From positions 20,454 through 84,453 of the forward strand of contig NZ_MBKP01000001.1 in the NCBI RefSeq assembly GCF_002243045.1: DNA of 64,000 nucleotides, read 5' to 3'. Under the pieces are notes generated by a model, which ran no database searches, had not been told where the DNA came from, and was given only the letters and a program-made list of their open reading frames with translations. Each line of letters starts with the position of its first letter. The stretch's first letter is position 1. Shown here one piece after another: positions 49,324 to 59,384 of this stretch. Source of the DNA: Methanolobus psychrotolerans. GTDB lineage: Archaea; Halobacteriota; Methanosarcinia; Methanosarcinales; Methanosarcinaceae. Position numbers and translations under genes: made by a program.

Positions 49324-51984
49324 GTGGCAGATAAGAAATTCGTATATTTTTTCGGGAACGAAGAAACAGAAGGTAAAAATAGTATGAAAGATCTGCTTGG
49401 TGGCAAAGGAGCCAACCTGGCAGAAATGTCCAACCTGGGAATCCCTGTTCCGCCAGGATTTACCATAACAACTGAGGTTTGTTTACTTTATCTAGAAAAG
49501 GGGTTTTATCCAACTGAGGTAATTGACCAAATAAATAGTTCAATATCAAAACTCGAAAAGGTCACTGGTAAAAAGTTTGGGGACAATGATAACCCTTTGC
49601 TTCTTTCTGTCAGGTCCGGTGCAAGAGTCTCTATGCCAGGTATGATGGACACTGTTCTGAACCTGGGTTTGAATGATGACACTGTAGCAGGTCTGGCAAA
49701 GAAGACCGGTAATGAAAGATTTGCCTATGACAGTTACCGCAGGTTCCTCACGATGTTTGGTGATGTAGTACTAAATATAGAACATCACAAATTCGAGTCG
49801 GCCTTAAGTGCAAAAAAAAATGGACTGCACGTCACTCTTGACACTGATCTCAATGCAGATGCACTCAAGGAACTTGTAGATACATTCAAGAGCATAATCA
49901 GGGATGCAATAGGCACGGACTTCCCCCAGGATCCACGCAAACAGCTCCAGATGGCAATTGATGCCGTATTTAATTCATGGAACAACCAGCGTGCTATTAC
50001 TTACCGGCGTCTTAATGGCATACCTGGTGAATGGGGCACAGCCGTAAACGTACAGTCAATGGTCTATGGTAACATGGGCGATACCTCCGGCACAGGAGTA
50101 GCTTTTACAAGGGATCCGGCAACCGGAGACCACCGCTTCTTTGGTGAGTATCTTATGAATGCCCAGGGCGAGGATGTCGTTGCAGGTATAAGAACACCAA
50201 AAACAATTGAAACACTTGAAAAGACCATGCCTGAAGCTTATGCTAAACTTGAGGAGATCTACAAGAAACTAGAGAAACACTTCAAGGATATGCAAGACAT
50301 AGAGTTTACAATTGAGGAAGGCAACTTATACATGCTGCAGACAAGAGCAGGTAAACGCACTGCTGCTGCAGCTTTGAAAATTGCTGTTGATATGGTCAAT
50401 GAAGGCCTCATTGACAAAAGAACAGCTCTTATGAGAGTCGCCCCTGAACAAATTGATCGTCTTTTGCATCCAACCATAGATCCACAGGCTGAATATGAAG
50501 TTCTTGCCACAGGCCTTCCAGCTTCTCCGGGAGCTGCCGTAGGTAAAGTAGTTTTCACAGCAGAGCATGCTGAGGAAATGGCAAAGAACAACAAAAAAGT
50601 TATTCTGGTCCGCACTGAAACCTCACCGGAGGATATAGGCGGTATGGATGCCGCACAGGGGATCCTCACAGTAAGGGGAGGTATGACATCTCATGCAGCC
50701 GTAGTTGCAAGAGGCATGGGTAAGCCCTGTGTTGCCGGATGTGGAGCAGTCAGCATTGATATGGCCAGTTCCACATTCACAGTTTACGATGTTACTGTGA
50801 AAGAAGGCGACTACGTGACCATTGATGGTACCACTGGTAACCTCATCATCGGTAAAGTTGATCTTATCACCCCAGGCGTAAGTGGCGAACTTGAAATACT
50901 TCTTTCCTGGGCAGACGAAGTAAGGGAAATGGGTGTCAGGACAAACGCAGATACACCACATGATGCTCAGGTCGCCAGGGACTTTGGTGCTGAAGGTATA
51001 GGCCTTTGCAGAACAGAGCACATGTTCTTTGGAGAGGACCGTATTCCGGCAGTAAGGGATATGATTTTGGCAGAAGATACTAAAGTAAGGAAAGCAGCTC
51101 TTGATAAGCTTCTTCCAATGCAGAAAGAGGACTTCATAGGTATCTTTAAAGTAATGGAAGGGTATCCTGTAACTATTCGCCTTCTTGATCCTCCTTTACA
51201 TGAGTTCCTTCCTAAACATGAGGAGCTTTCAGATAAGCTAAGGGCACTTGAAGCGGAAGGTGGCAGCGTCAAAGACATGGAAAGCATCAAAAGATTGATG
51301 GAGCGTGTTGATTCCATGGTAGAGACAAATCCGATGCTCGGACACCGTGGTTGCCGTCTTGGCATCACTTATCCTGAGATATATTCAATGCAGGTCCAAG
51401 CCATCATTGAAGCAGCATGCGAGCTAAAATCAGAGGGAATGGATATCGTTCCTGAAATAATGATTCCTTTGATATCTCACGTTAACGAATTCAGTTCCGT
51501 TAAGAAGGATGTTGTTGCAGTAGCAGAATCCGTGATGTCTGAAAAAGGTGTAAAACTGGATTATCTAGTGGGCACAATGATAGAACTACCACGGGCTGCC
51601 CTGACAGCAGATCAGATCGCAAAGGAAGCAGAGTTCTTCTCATTCGGGACCAACGATCTTACACAGACAACGTTCGGTTTCAGCAGGGATGATGCAGCTA
51701 AGTTCCTTCCGTTCTATATCGAGAATTCCATCCTTCCAAACGATCCATTCGCAGTCCTTGACCAGGGCGGCGTTGGTGAGCTTGTGAAGACCGGTATTGA
51801 AAAAGGTCGCTCTACCAGACCAGACATTAAGATAGGTATATGTGGAGAACATGGCGGAGAACCAAGTTCTGTAAAGTTCGGATATAACATCGGACTGAAC
51901 TATGTAAGTTGCTCCCCATTCCGTGTGCCAATTGCAAGGCTTGCAGCGGCACAGGCTGTACTTGAAAATCAGGACAACTCCTGA
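49324..51984 (+). CDS. ppdK: Pyruvate, phosphate dikinase
   Basis: 886 residues. GTG at 49324 follows GGAGG by 7 bases; the upstream ATG at 49306 overlaps that site. The N-terminal ATP-grasp domain (GGKGANLAEM, PPGFTITTE) is followed by the swivelling phospho-His domain with GGMTSHAAVVARGMGKPCV, and a C-terminal TIM barrel with LGHRGCRLG and FFSFGTNDLTQTTFG. It interconverts pyruvate + ATP + Pi and PEP + AMP + PPi in the cytoplasm. In a methanogen it feeds PEP into gluconeogenesis and hence the glycogen made by the locus at 8.6-23.9 kb. Confidence 0.97.
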   Translation: MADKKFVYFFGNEETEGKNSMKDLLGGKGANLAEMSNLGIPVPPGFTITTEVCLLYLEKGFYPTEVIDQINSSISKLEKVTGKKFGDNDNPLLLSVRSGARVSMPGMMDTVLNLGLNDDTVAGLAKKTGNERFAYDSYRRFLTMFGDVVLNIEHHKFESALSAKKNGLHVTLDTDLNADALKELVDTFKSIIRDAIGTDFPQDPRKQLQMAIDAVFNSWNNQRAITYRRLNGIPGEWGTAVNVQSMVYGNMGDTSGTGVAFTRDPATGDHRFFGEYLMNAQGEDVVAGIRTPKTIETLEKTMPEAYAKLEEIYKKLEKHFKDMQDIEFTIEEGNLYMLQTRAGKRTAAAALKIAVDMVNEGLIDKRTALMRVAPEQIDRLLHPTIDPQAEYEVLATGLPASPGAAVGKVVFTAEHAEEMAKNNKKVILVRTETSPEDIGGMDAAQGILTVRGGMTSHAAVVARGMGKPCVAGCGAVSIDMASSTFTVYDVTVKEGDYVTIDGTTGNLIIGKVDLITPGVSGELEILLSWADEVREMGVRTNADTPHDAQVARDFGAEGIGLCRTEHMFFGEDRIPAVRDMILAEDTKVRKAALDKLLPMQKEDFIGIFKVMEGYPVTIRLLDPPLHEFLPKHEELSDKLRALEAEGGSVKDMESIKRLMERVDSMVETNPMLGHRGCRLGITYPEIYSMQVQAIIEAACELKSEGMDIVPEIMIPLISHVNEFSSVKKDVVAVAESVMSEKGVKLDYLVGTMIELPRAALTADQIAKEAEFFSFGTNDLTQTTFGFSRDDAAKFLPFYIENSILPNDPFAVLDQGGVGELVKTGIEKGRSTRPDIKIGICGEHGGEPSSVKFGYNIGLNYVSCSPFRVPIARLAAAQAVLENQDNS

Positions 51985-52143
51985 TCTTTCAAACTTTCTT
52001 TTTTAATACTAATATTAACTCCTTGTACCTTCAGGTTTAAAGGAACGTAGATCTAATCCCGTTTATTTCTAATAACAGAGTGATAATTAAAATCATGCAA
52101 AAACGTATATGAAGAGCATGTTCTTCATAAAAATACAAGCAGA

Positions 52144-53109
52144 TCAATATGATCTTGTGATCATATAATCTGCAACTGCCAGAAGTATGCTCTTTGCCTC
52201 TGAATCTTCAACAACATTCAAAAGTTCTTTGCCATTTGCCACATATGACAACGCAAGATCCCTTACGTAGTCTATGGAACCTGCTTCTTCAAGAAGGCGT
52301 ACAGCCTCGTTGATCTCTTCTACCGTGGCCTCACCCTTTCCGAAGATCTTAAGTTCCACACCCTTGTTTAAAGCGTGTATGGCAATTAGGGTTTTCTTAC
52401 CTTCCATAAGGTCACTGCCTCTGACCTTTCCAAGTACTTCTTCAGGAGTTGTCATGTCAATGACATCATCGTATATCTGGAAAGCAATGCCTATTAACCT
52501 TCCACACTCATAGAAAGCATCGGCAACCTCATTGGACGCACCACCAAGAATAGCACCAATTTTCAAGGACGCAGCATAGAGAACACCGGTTTTTTTCTCT
52601 ATCATTTCGATGTATTCTTCCTCTGTAACGTCCGTGCGGCCCTCGAACTCCACATCCATCCACTGGCCTTCACAGATATCCCTGCAGGTCTTAGAGAGTA
52701 TATCAATACACTTCAGTATACGCTCCGGCTCTCCTGGCGCATGTGTCAATATCTCAAAAGCCTTTGAGTAAAGAGTATCGCCTGCAAGGATAGCTCCTGC
52801 CTCGCCCCATTTGATATGGACTGCAGGCATTCCACGACGTACGTCATCCCTGTCCATAATGTCATCATGGACCAGTGTGAAATTGTGGACCAGTTCCACT
52901 GCAACTGCAGCTGGGAGAACGGTTGCAATGTCAGAACCAACGGCTTCTGCTGCAAGTATAACTGTTGCCGGACGGAGTCTTTTCCCTCCCGCATCAGGAA
53001 GATATCTGGCTGCCTTGTAAAGTTCATATGGTTTGGCGATAGGGAGATATTCCTCAATTCCCTTATCAACGTACACTGAACGTTTTTTAATCTCTTCGAT
53101 CAAGTCCAT
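52144..53109 (-). CDS. idsA: Geranylgeranyl/farnesyl diphosphate synthase
   Basis: About 321 residues. ATG 53109 follows CAGGGATG; an ATG two codons upstream is also possible. Trans-prenyltransferase motifs are GGKRLRPA, the first Asp-rich motif LVHDDIMDRDDVRRG and the second IYDDVIDM. It condenses IPP with DMAPP/GPP/FPP to make the C20 precursor of archaeal ether lipids. It follows the RNase J gene closely and ends the isoprenoid cluster. Confidence 0.94.
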   Translation of the reverse strand: MDLIEEIKKRSVYVDKGIEEYLPIAKPYELYKAARYLPDAGGKRLRPATVILAAEAVGSDIATVLPAAVAVELVHNFTLVHDDIMDRDDVRRGMPAVHIKWGEAGAILAGDTLYSKAFEILTHAPGEPERILKCIDILSKTCRDICEGQWMDVEFEGRTDVTEEEYIEMIEKKTGVLYAASLKIGAILGGASNEVADAFYECGRLIGIAFQIYDDVIDMTTPEEVLGKVRGSDLMEGKKTLIAIHALNKGVELKIFGKGEATVEEINEAVRLLEEAGSIDYVRDLALSYVANGKELLNVVEDSEAKSILLAVADYMITRSY

Positions 53110-53130
53110 AAGCATCCCTGTTTTAATCAA

Positions 53131-54477
53131 TCACTCTTCTTCAATGTAGAGCTCTTCCCCGTTTCTCAGAAGATGGAGGGTATCTCCCAAAATATATCCC
53201 GCATCTTCTGCCATCTGTATGTACTCGCTGTGCATCTGAATGGTCCCATGTGCAGGTATCACATGTTCGGGTTTAAGCATCCTGAGAAGTTCCCAGTGGT
53301 CTTCACGATATGCATGTCCTGAAACATGGACGTTGTCATATATCCTGGCGCCACGCATCTTCAATTTAGTCTCAAGTGCATAGCGGTTTGCCTGCGTCAT
53401 AGGACTTGGTATGACATTGGCTGAGAAGATTATCCTGTCTCCTTTCTCTATTTTGTAAGGCGTATCTCCGTTCGCGATCCTTCCAAGTACTGCACCCGGT
53501 TCTCCCTGATGACCCGTGACAACTGGCAGGTACTTGTCCTTCCCAACTTCCATTATTTTTGCAAGTGCCTTGTCTATTTCCCTGCGGTTTCCATATATCT
53601 CTACTTTTTCAGGAAGCTCAATGTATCCCATCTGGTGGGCAGTTGCAATATATCTCTCCATGGAACTTCCCATGAGTATGGGGATCCTTCCCATTTCTTC
53701 TGCAAATTTTACAATAGAGTTTACACGGGCCACATGTGATGCAAAGGTTGTTACTATCATTCCGACATCTGATTCTTCCGTTCCAAGAAGGACATCCCTT
53801 AGCATTGAGTGAGCTATCATTTCAGATGGAGCCTTTCCATTGCGTCCTGAATTTGTGCTTTCTGTGATAAGTGCGATGACCCCTTCTTCACCAAGCTGTT
53901 TAAGCCTGTTGAAATCAGGAGCTTCACCAAGTGTAGGCGTCCTGTCAAGCTTGAAGTCACAGGCATAGACAATAGCACCACTGTTAGTATGGATTACAAG
54001 GAAAATGGTATCAATAATGCTGTGCTGGGCATTGACAAATTCAATGGATATCTCTTTTGTGATCTCCATATGTTCGCCGGCATTCATGGATACAATGTTG
54101 TTCTTTACTCCGAACTTTCTCTCAGACTCTATCTGATGTTTAATCAGGGCGGTAGTATAAGGAGTTCCTATAATCGGGGCTGTGTATCTGTGTGCAAGCT
54201 TTGGTATTGCACCAATATGGTCAAGATGACCGTGTGTACAGACAATTGCGCGCACATTACCGTTTACCTCTTTCATGATAGTGTCATCGGGGATAGCTCC
54301 CATCTCAATAAGTTCAAGTGAGTGCATCTTGTCGATCTCTACGTCCTCGTGTATCTGAACTCTGTCCAGGCGAAGGCCCATATCAACGATGATAATGTCA
54401 TCATCGATCCTTATAGCAGTCATGTTGCGGCCCATTTCGTTATAGCCGCCAACTGCAATGATTCCTATTTCAGTCAT
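53131..54477 (-). CDS. rnj: Archaeal RNase J (beta-CASP metallo-beta-lactamase fold)
   Basis: 448 residues. Metal-binding motif THGHLDHIGA (about 80-89), further His/Asp ligands in FVNAQHSIID and YACDFKLD, beta-CASP insert MIVTTFASHVARV, and C-terminal HVSGHAYREDHWELLRMLKP with HVIPAHGT. aRNase J proteins are 5'-3' exoribonucleases that degrade RNA with 5' monophosphates. The position between idi2 and idsA is conserved in methanogens. Confidence 0.93.
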   Translation of the reverse strand: MTEIGIIAVGGYNEMGRNMTAIRIDDDIIIVDMGLRLDRVQIHEDVEIDKMHSLELIEMGAIPDDTIMKEVNGNVRAIVCTHGHLDHIGAIPKLAHRYTAPIIGTPYTTALIKHQIESERKFGVKNNIVSMNAGEHMEITKEISIEFVNAQHSIIDTIFLVIHTNSGAIVYACDFKLDRTPTLGEAPDFNRLKQLGEEGVIALITESTNSGRNGKAPSEMIAHSMLRDVLLGTEESDVGMIVTTFASHVARVNSIVKFAEEMGRIPILMGSSMERYIATAHQMGYIELPEKVEIYGNRREIDKALAKIMEVGKDKYLPVVTGHQGEPGAVLGRIANGDTPYKIEKGDRIIFSANVIPSPMTQANRYALETKLKMRGARIYDNVHVSGHAYREDHWELLRMLKPEHVIPAHGTIQMHSEYIQMAEDAGYILGDTLHLLRNGEELYIEEE

Positions 54478-54538
54478 ATGTATTGCTCTCTAATTATTAA
54501 AACTATTTTATTTATATATTCCCTATGATTGATGAATG

Positions 54539-55642
54539 TTAAACCCGCTGGAACTCACTATTCTTTGAACGGAGGGCAAGATCTTTTACATTAAAGCCAC
54601 GCAATTCAAGATATTCTCTTGTCCAGCCACTTATCACGGCAGGTGCCAGATGCAGATCATTCGTGTCCTTGCAGCCGCAAAGGAACATTGCCACCTTAAG
54701 TTCATTCAGCATGTGTTGAATGCTGCTTACAACTTCGTCTTTCCCTTTCATTGCAGGCCCGACAAAAGGAAGTGCAGCACTTGCAACCGAGGCTCCAAGA
54801 GCGATGGATTTTGCAATATCCAGTCCGGTCCTTAGTCCCCCTGTTGCGATAACAGGCAGGGATACACTGCATTCCACTATACTGGGTACAGTTGGTATGC
54901 CGAAATCCCAGAATAATTCCCCAAGCATTTCTGAGTTTGTATCCTTTCTTTCTCTGGCCCGATATACTTCCACGCCAGACCAGCTGGTACCTCCCACGCC
55001 ACCTACATCTATGGCAGAGACTCCTGCTTCTTTTAGAATGAATGCATCTTCATGAGATATTCCTGCACCGGTTTCTTTGATTATCACCGGTATGGCAAGG
55101 GAACATATCTCTTTAATAACTTCCAGTACTCCGGAAGCGTCTCTGTCCCCTTCCGGTTGTATTGCTTCCTGCAGGAAGTTCAGGTGAACTGCAATGGCAT
55201 CGGCATCGATCATTTCAATGATCCTCTCTACACCTTCAACGCCATATTCTTTTATCTGCGCAGCACCAATATTTCCGTAGACAAAAGCATTTGGTGCCTT
55301 ATCCCTTACAACACGGAAAGATTCTTCCTGTGAAGGATCTTCAATAGCAGCTCTCTGGCTTCCGACTCCAATTCCAATCCCAAGCTCATTCGCAGCTTCT
55401 CCCAGTGCTGCATTGACGGATGTTGTATCCGGGTGTCCACCAGTAATTGATGCTATCATAAAAGGTGCATCCAGATTATTTTCCAGAAAACGTACAGAAA
55501 GATCTATGTCATCCATGTTCATTTCTGGCAAGGCCCTATGTACCAGCATTACCTCACTAAATCCTGATCCAGTTTTCCTGGATTCTACCGGGCTTGTGGT
55601 GCACAGTTCAAGATGCTCTATCTTTCTCCTGGAAGTACTCAT
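54539..55642 (-). CDS. fni: Type 2 isopentenyl-diphosphate delta-isomerase
   Basis: 367 residues, FMN-dependent TIM barrel. Visible motifs are the N-terminal RKIEHLELC, ASITGGHPDT, IGIGVGSQRAA, NLPxG-region equivalents, QEAIQPEGDRD (metal/substrate), IKETGAGIS, DVGGVGGTSW and TGGLRTGLDIAK. It interconverts IPP and DMAPP using reduced FMN and Mg2+. It starts 14 bases past the stop of the isopentenyl phosphate kinase gene. Confidence 0.95.
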   Translation of the reverse strand: MSTSRRKIEHLELCTTSPVESRKTGSGFSEVMLVHRALPEMNMDDIDLSVRFLENNLDAPFMIASITGGHPDTTSVNAALGEAANELGIGIGVGSQRAAIEDPSQEESFRVVRDKAPNAFVYGNIGAAQIKEYGVEGVERIIEMIDADAIAVHLNFLQEAIQPEGDRDASGVLEVIKEICSLAIPVIIKETGAGISHEDAFILKEAGVSAIDVGGVGGTSWSGVEVYRARERKDTNSEMLGELFWDFGIPTVPSIVECSVSLPVIATGGLRTGLDIAKSIALGASVASAALPFVGPAMKGKDEVVSSIQHMLNELKVAMFLCGCKDTNDLHLAPAVISGWTREYLELRGFNVKDLALRSKNSEFQRV

Positions 55643-55656
55643 AGTAATACCTTTAT

Positions 55657-56436
55657 CTATATTGTTCTGTCACCGGAGATTGCGGTGCCTATATTCTTTC
55701 CTTTCAGGAAATCAGATATGTTTCCTGCATTGCCGGCATTGAATATATAAGAAGTGCTATTTGATTGCTCACTAAGTTTTAAAAGCTCAAGTACTTTTCC
55801 CAGCATGCCACCCGTTACATCAGTATTGGATGACCCGCCAAGGTACTCTTTTATTTGGTCGAAGTTACTGTTACTGATAGAAGGTATCACTTCACCTTTA
55901 TTGTTAAGCACACCTTCTTCAGCACTTCCAATTCCGATCCTTGATGCTTTCATCTGTATTGCCAGATATGGGACGATCTGGTCACCGGAAAGGACGGAAG
56001 TTCCAAGTTCACTATCCATTACCATGTCCCCATGTAATACAGGAACAAAACCATTTGCAAGCATTTCTCCAATTTGTTCTGTGAACATGCTCTTGATTCG
56101 CCCGTTCTTGGATACCACACAGGCCATCGGGTGCACTGGTAATGCATTCACTCCTGCAAAGTTCAGGGCTTCAACAACCATTGTGTTGAGTTCCCTTACG
56201 GACATGTGTGTTATTATTGATCCGATGTGGTCGAACTTTCCTGTCAGTCCGAACCGTTTGACCTGGGGATGACCGAATGACCCCGCCCCATGAACAATGA
56301 TAAGCTTTCCTTCAAAACCGGAAATTTCACCGGCAATACGTTCTATCTTACTAACTCTTGCAGCACCGTCATCCGCACTCTTGTCGGTGATGACACTGCC
56401 ACCTATTTTCAGGATGGTGATATTATTCTTATCCAT
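55657..56436 (-). CDS. ipk: Isopentenyl phosphate kinase
   Basis: 259 residues, amino-acid-kinase fold. KIGGSVITDKS at the start, VHGAGSFGHPQVK with the diagnostic IPK histidine, LHGDMVMD, VLSGDQIVPYLA and DVTGGMLGKV. It phosphorylates isopentenyl phosphate to IPP in the modified archaeal mevalonate pathway. Its start overlaps the end of the mevalonate kinase gene by 8 bases. Confidence 0.95.
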   Translation of the reverse strand: MDKNNITILKIGGSVITDKSADDGAARVSKIERIAGEISGFEGKLIIVHGAGSFGHPQVKRFGLTGKFDHIGSIITHMSVRELNTMVVEALNFAGVNALPVHPMACVVSKNGRIKSMFTEQIGEMLANGFVPVLHGDMVMDSELGTSVLSGDQIVPYLAIQMKASRIGIGSAEEGVLNNKGEVIPSISNSNFDQIKEYLGGSSNTDVTGGMLGKVLELLKLSEQSNSTSYIFNAGNAGNISDFLKGKNIGTAISGDRTI

Positions 56437-57346
56437 CTAATGACTCCAGTCGTACACCTTCTTGTGTATTCTTCGTAATGATGGCTTCTCCGCCTGCATC
56501 CTCAATGGCCCTGGCAATTGCCAATGTGTTGTTATCTTCTGCAAGTGCGACCATGCATCCCCCACCACCGGCACCTGTTATCTTGGCACTTATGGCACCA
56601 CTGCCGCGTGCTGCATATACAAGAGAGGAAAGCTCTGCACTTCCAACGCCAATAGCATCAAGAAGTCCCTGATTGACATTCATGAGCATTCCAATCATTC
56701 TGTAATCGCCTTCATTAACAAAATCCTCTGCGATCATGGACATCTGTCCTATATTGGAAAGTATAGGTCCTATCACAGAAGGGAATTCGCTGCGAAGCTT
56801 TGCAACATTTCCTACAAGCTCCTTTGTTGAGGAGAACTTATTTGTGTTGCCTATGACGATCGGGCATTTAAGAAGCTGGAGCTTCTTTCTTTGCGGTATC
56901 ATCACAACACCGCCCATGGTGCTCACATATGTGTCTGTCTGACTTGCATTTCCCTGTACAATTTTTTCAATCTCATGTCCGGTTTTTGCAATATCTTCAA
57001 GGGAAAGACCACACCCATAAAGGTGGTTCAATGCCTGAATACTTGCAACGGTAACTGCAGCAGATGAGCCAAGCCCGGAACCTACGGGAAGTTCGGATTC
57101 TATCTGTATCTTCACACCTTCTATATCCGCAAACTGTCTCATCTTTTTGATCACATGGGATACATATGGGTGTATTTCGAAATCCAGTCCTGTGGTGCCA
57201 AGAGTAGATTCTATAACTACGTCCTTGTTCTTTTGCACATGGACCTTTGTCCGAAGTTCCACTGCACAGCAGATGGCACTCTCACCGTAAACTACTGCAT
57301 GTTCACCAAACAGGTAAACTTTTCCAGGTGCAGAACACGTAATCAT
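56429..57346 (-). CDS. mvk: Mevalonate kinase
   Basis: 305 residues, GHMP kinase. CSAPGKVYLFGEHAVVYG (substrate), LPVGSGLGSSAAVTVAS (ATP loop), TGHEIEKIVQGNASQTDTYV and KITGAGGGGCMVAL are all present. It makes 5-phosphomevalonate. It is coupled with ipk, fni and idsA in one minus-strand run; the phosphomevalonate-dehydrating or decarboxylating steps are encoded elsewhere. Confidence 0.95.
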   Translation of the reverse strand: MITCSAPGKVYLFGEHAVVYGESAICCAVELRTKVHVQKNKDVVIESTLGTTGLDFEIHPYVSHVIKKMRQFADIEGVKIQIESELPVGSGLGSSAAVTVASIQALNHLYGCGLSLEDIAKTGHEIEKIVQGNASQTDTYVSTMGGVVMIPQRKKLQLLKCPIVIGNTNKFSSTKELVGNVAKLRSEFPSVIGPILSNIGQMSMIAEDFVNEGDYRMIGMLMNVNQGLLDAIGVGSAELSSLVYAARGSGAISAKITGAGGGGCMVALAEDNNTLAIARAIEDAGGEAIITKNTQEGVRLESLDG

Positions 57347-57364
57347 AGAATGCCCTTATACTAA

Positions 57365-58162
57365 TTATTCCACAGTAATTGCTGCATATCCAACAACTCC
57401 TGACATGTCTCCGGTTATATCTCCGCTGGTTGCATATTTTAGCAGTGATACTTTCTTAGCACCAAACTCCATTGTAGCTGATAGCATTGCTGCAATCGGT
57501 CCAAATCCGCATGCGGATATGTTTCGTTCTTCCCTGCGCCTGTAGAACTCGGGAATGTCCATTTCGATTATCGGCTCGATGAGATAATGGTCATTATCAC
57601 TTGCAATGTCGGCAGGTCGATAGTGAGTGAAATCGCTTGATGCGATGAACACTACCTTCTTTCCTGAAGCTTTAACTGCCCTTGCAAGTTCCTTTCCTAC
57701 TTCCATTGCTGTTTCTTCATCCTGAAGTCCCATGCATATAGGAAGTATCTTGAAATCACTGCCAAACATGTGCTGCAAAAAAGGTATCTGCACTTCAATG
57801 GAATGCTCAAAATGATGTGCAAGCTCGTCAAAGTCTATGATAGTACCAGCAAGCAGCTTTCCGATTTCCCTGTCAGTCTCAACAACTCCCAGAGGAGTTG
57901 CCCACGTATCCTGAGACATTGCCACAGCAGATCCATAACCTGTATGGTTGGGTCCAAACAATATATAGGTATCTGCCCTTGGTAACCGGGCATATGCATG
58001 TGCTGCGACCTCCCCTGAATAGATGTATCCGGCATGAGGTACGACAGCACCAAGGAGTGGCTTTTCTGAAATTGCCACATCCTTAAAGCACCTGCTAAGT
58101 TCCTTCTTAAGACTTTTAGAGTTTAGCGGATAGAACTGACCGGCAACGGTTGTCTGTCTCAT
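57365..58162 (-). CDS. MEMO1-family protein (AmmeMemoRadiSam system protein B)
   Basis: 265 residues from ATG 58162, which follows GGGGTGATC. Motifs are RQTTVAGQFYP, AVVPHAGYIYSGEVAAHAY, FGPNHTGYG and IASSDFTHY with the metal-like His/Asp set of the MEMO fold. Archaeal members are encoded between rpsB and mevalonate kinase, as here. The activity is uncertain: MEMO is related to dioxygenases and a redox role is debated. Confidence 0.92.
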   Translation of the reverse strand: MRQTTVAGQFYPLNSKSLKKELSRCFKDVAISEKPLLGAVVPHAGYIYSGEVAAHAYARLPRADTYILFGPNHTGYGSAVAMSQDTWATPLGVVETDREIGKLLAGTIIDFDELAHHFEHSIEVQIPFLQHMFGSDFKILPICMGLQDEETAMEVGKELARAVKASGKKVVFIASSDFTHYRPADIASDNDHYLIEPIIEMDIPEFYRRREERNISACGFGPIAAMLSATMEFGAKKVSLLKYATSGDITGDMSGVVGYAAITVE

Positions 58163-58232
58163 ACTACTGATCACCCCATGTTATAATAAGGGTTTTTAAT
58201 ATATGTAGTATGCTTCACACAAAGCTGTCAGT

Positions 58233-58892
58233 TCAGACACCGGTTTCAAAGTCTTCAAGTTCGTAATTGAACATTGAATCGTTGGCCTTTGAGATCTCTC
58301 TTGCGAGTAACCAGTAAACAAGGGACAATGCTTTTCTTCCTTTATTATTGGTTGGGATCACAAGGTCTACGTTTGATGTCATGTTATTTGTGTCACAGAG
58401 TGCAACAACGGGTACACCGATATTGATGGATTCCTTAATAACCTGTGCATCGCCGGTAGGGTCAGTAACAATAATTACATCAGGTTCATAGAATGTCTCG
58501 ATCTTAGGGTTTGTGAGAATTCCGGGGATGAACCTTCCAACCATTGATCTTGCACCGATAGCTTTTGCGAACATCTTTGCCGGGAATTGGCCGTACTGTC
58601 TTGCAGAAACTACAAGGATCCTTCTTGGATCATAATTTGCAAGGAATGCTGCTGCAAGCTTTATCCTCTCATCGGTTGCCTGTATATCAAGCACATAAAG
58701 ACCGTCTGTCCTGACACGGTACACGAATTTCATCATGTTCTCTGTCTTTTGCTGTGTGCCGATGTGAACCCCTGCTGCAAGGTATTCATCTATTGGAACG
58801 AGAGATGTTGTTTTTGCTTCCTCCTCTAATTCCCCTATCGTTTCATTTGCTATGTTAACGTCATTAATTCTAATTTCCTCTGTTGAATCCAT
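58233..58892 (-). CDS. rps2: 30S ribosomal protein S2
   Basis: 219 residues. Archaeal S2 motifs are [44 protein letters not shown] and [11 protein letters not shown]. An acidic N-terminal extension ([14 protein letters not shown]) is present. It starts 8 bases after rpoK in the same direction. Confidence 0.97.
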   Translation of the reverse strand: MDSTEEIRINDVNIANETIGELEEEAKTTSLVPIDEYLAAGVHIGTQQKTENMMKFVYRVRTDGLYVLDIQATDERIKLAAAFLANYDPRRILVVSARQYGQFPAKMFAKAIGARSMVGRFIPGILTNPKIETFYEPDVIIVTDPTGDAQVIKESINIGVPVVALCDTNNMTSNVDLVIPTNNKGRKALSLVYWLLAREISKANDSMFNYELEDFETGV

Positions 58893-58900
58893 AAAATCAC

Positions 58901-59089
58901 CTAAATAATATTGTTAGTCTTTCGTTTAACAGTAATCGGGGTGACCCCGAGTTCGAATTCTCTCTTAGCAAGATATAATGAGCTCATGCTTGGATCATCG
59001 ATCAGCACTGGAGCCCCCATTGATATCTGCAGTGCCCTTGCACCAACGATTCTTGCCTTTTCATACCTGGTATAGTGTTCTGTAGTCAA
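58901..59089 (-). CDS. rpoK: RNA polymerase subunit K (RpoK, omega homologue)
   Basis: 62 residues. It begins [20 protein letters not shown] and continues ISMGAPVLI and [17 protein letters not shown], the archaeal RpoK/eukaryal RPB6 core. The start codon is TTG at 59087-59089, with AGGTGAT upstream. It stabilises polymerase assembly. Directly followed by rps2. Confidence 0.94.
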   Translation of the reverse strand: MTTEHYTRYEKARIVGARALQISMGAPVLIDDPSMSSLYLAKREFELGVTPITVKRKTNNII

Positions 59090-59222
59090 TAGATCACCTG
59101 ATCAAAATCATATTGAAAATATCAATAGCACATTTATCTATAGCTACCCCTATTGCTTCCAAAAAGTTTTCCTGTATGAATAGCCATTAATGCGGTCAAT
59201 GATAACCATGATAAATAAATTT

Positions 59223-59241
59223 ATTCGGAATCCCTCCGAAT
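59223..59241 (-). terminator. Hairpin between tRNA-Pro and rpoK
   Basis: ATTCGGA / TCCGAAT, 5-base loop, followed on the minus strand by AAATTTATTTATCA. It may end transcripts from the ribosomal genes before rpoK. Confidence 0.45.
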
Positions 59242-59266
59242 GTGGTCGTAAATATTTCCTGGCCAG

Positions 59267-59288
59267 CCATGCCCGGTCAGGGGCATGG
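59267..59288 (-). promoter_or_regulatory. GC-rich hairpin abutting tRNA-Pro 3' end
   Basis: CCATGCCC (59267-59274) pairs with GGGCATGG (59281-59288), a perfect 8-bp stem with a 6-base loop. It shares three bases with the tRNA acceptor end, so hairpin and mature acceptor stem cannot both form. Confidence 0.5.
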
Positions 59289-59384
59289 GACCGCTGAGAT
59301 TTGAACTCAGGTTCCGGCGTGTTTCGCATAACATATTCATATGTCCCGAACGCCGAAGGATGGTCCAGGCTACCCTACGGTCCC
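59286..59384 (-). tRNA. tRNA-Pro (CGG) with 24-base intron
   Basis: Acceptor GGGACCG / CGGTCCC, discriminator A. Anticodon stem CGGCG / CGCCG, loop TTCGGG-(intron)-A, anticodon CGG. The intron (59321-59344, minus-strand sequence beginning ACATATGAATATG) sits between positions 37 and 38, the canonical archaeal site. T arm CTGAG-TTCAAAT-CTCAG. An alternative pairing register would give TCG (Arg) but needs G32. The first tRNA base is also the last base of the rpoN stop codon. Confidence 0.88.

Noticed and set aside
50259..51368. Minus-strand open frames inside ppdK
   Set aside because: These are shadows of a highly conserved plus-strand enzyme.
59286..59384. Reading the intron-containing tRNA as tRNA-Arg(TCG)
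   Set aside because: That register needs G at position 32 and a weaker stem. The CGG register gives T32-T33, G37, five perfect stem pairs and a canonical 37/38 intron.
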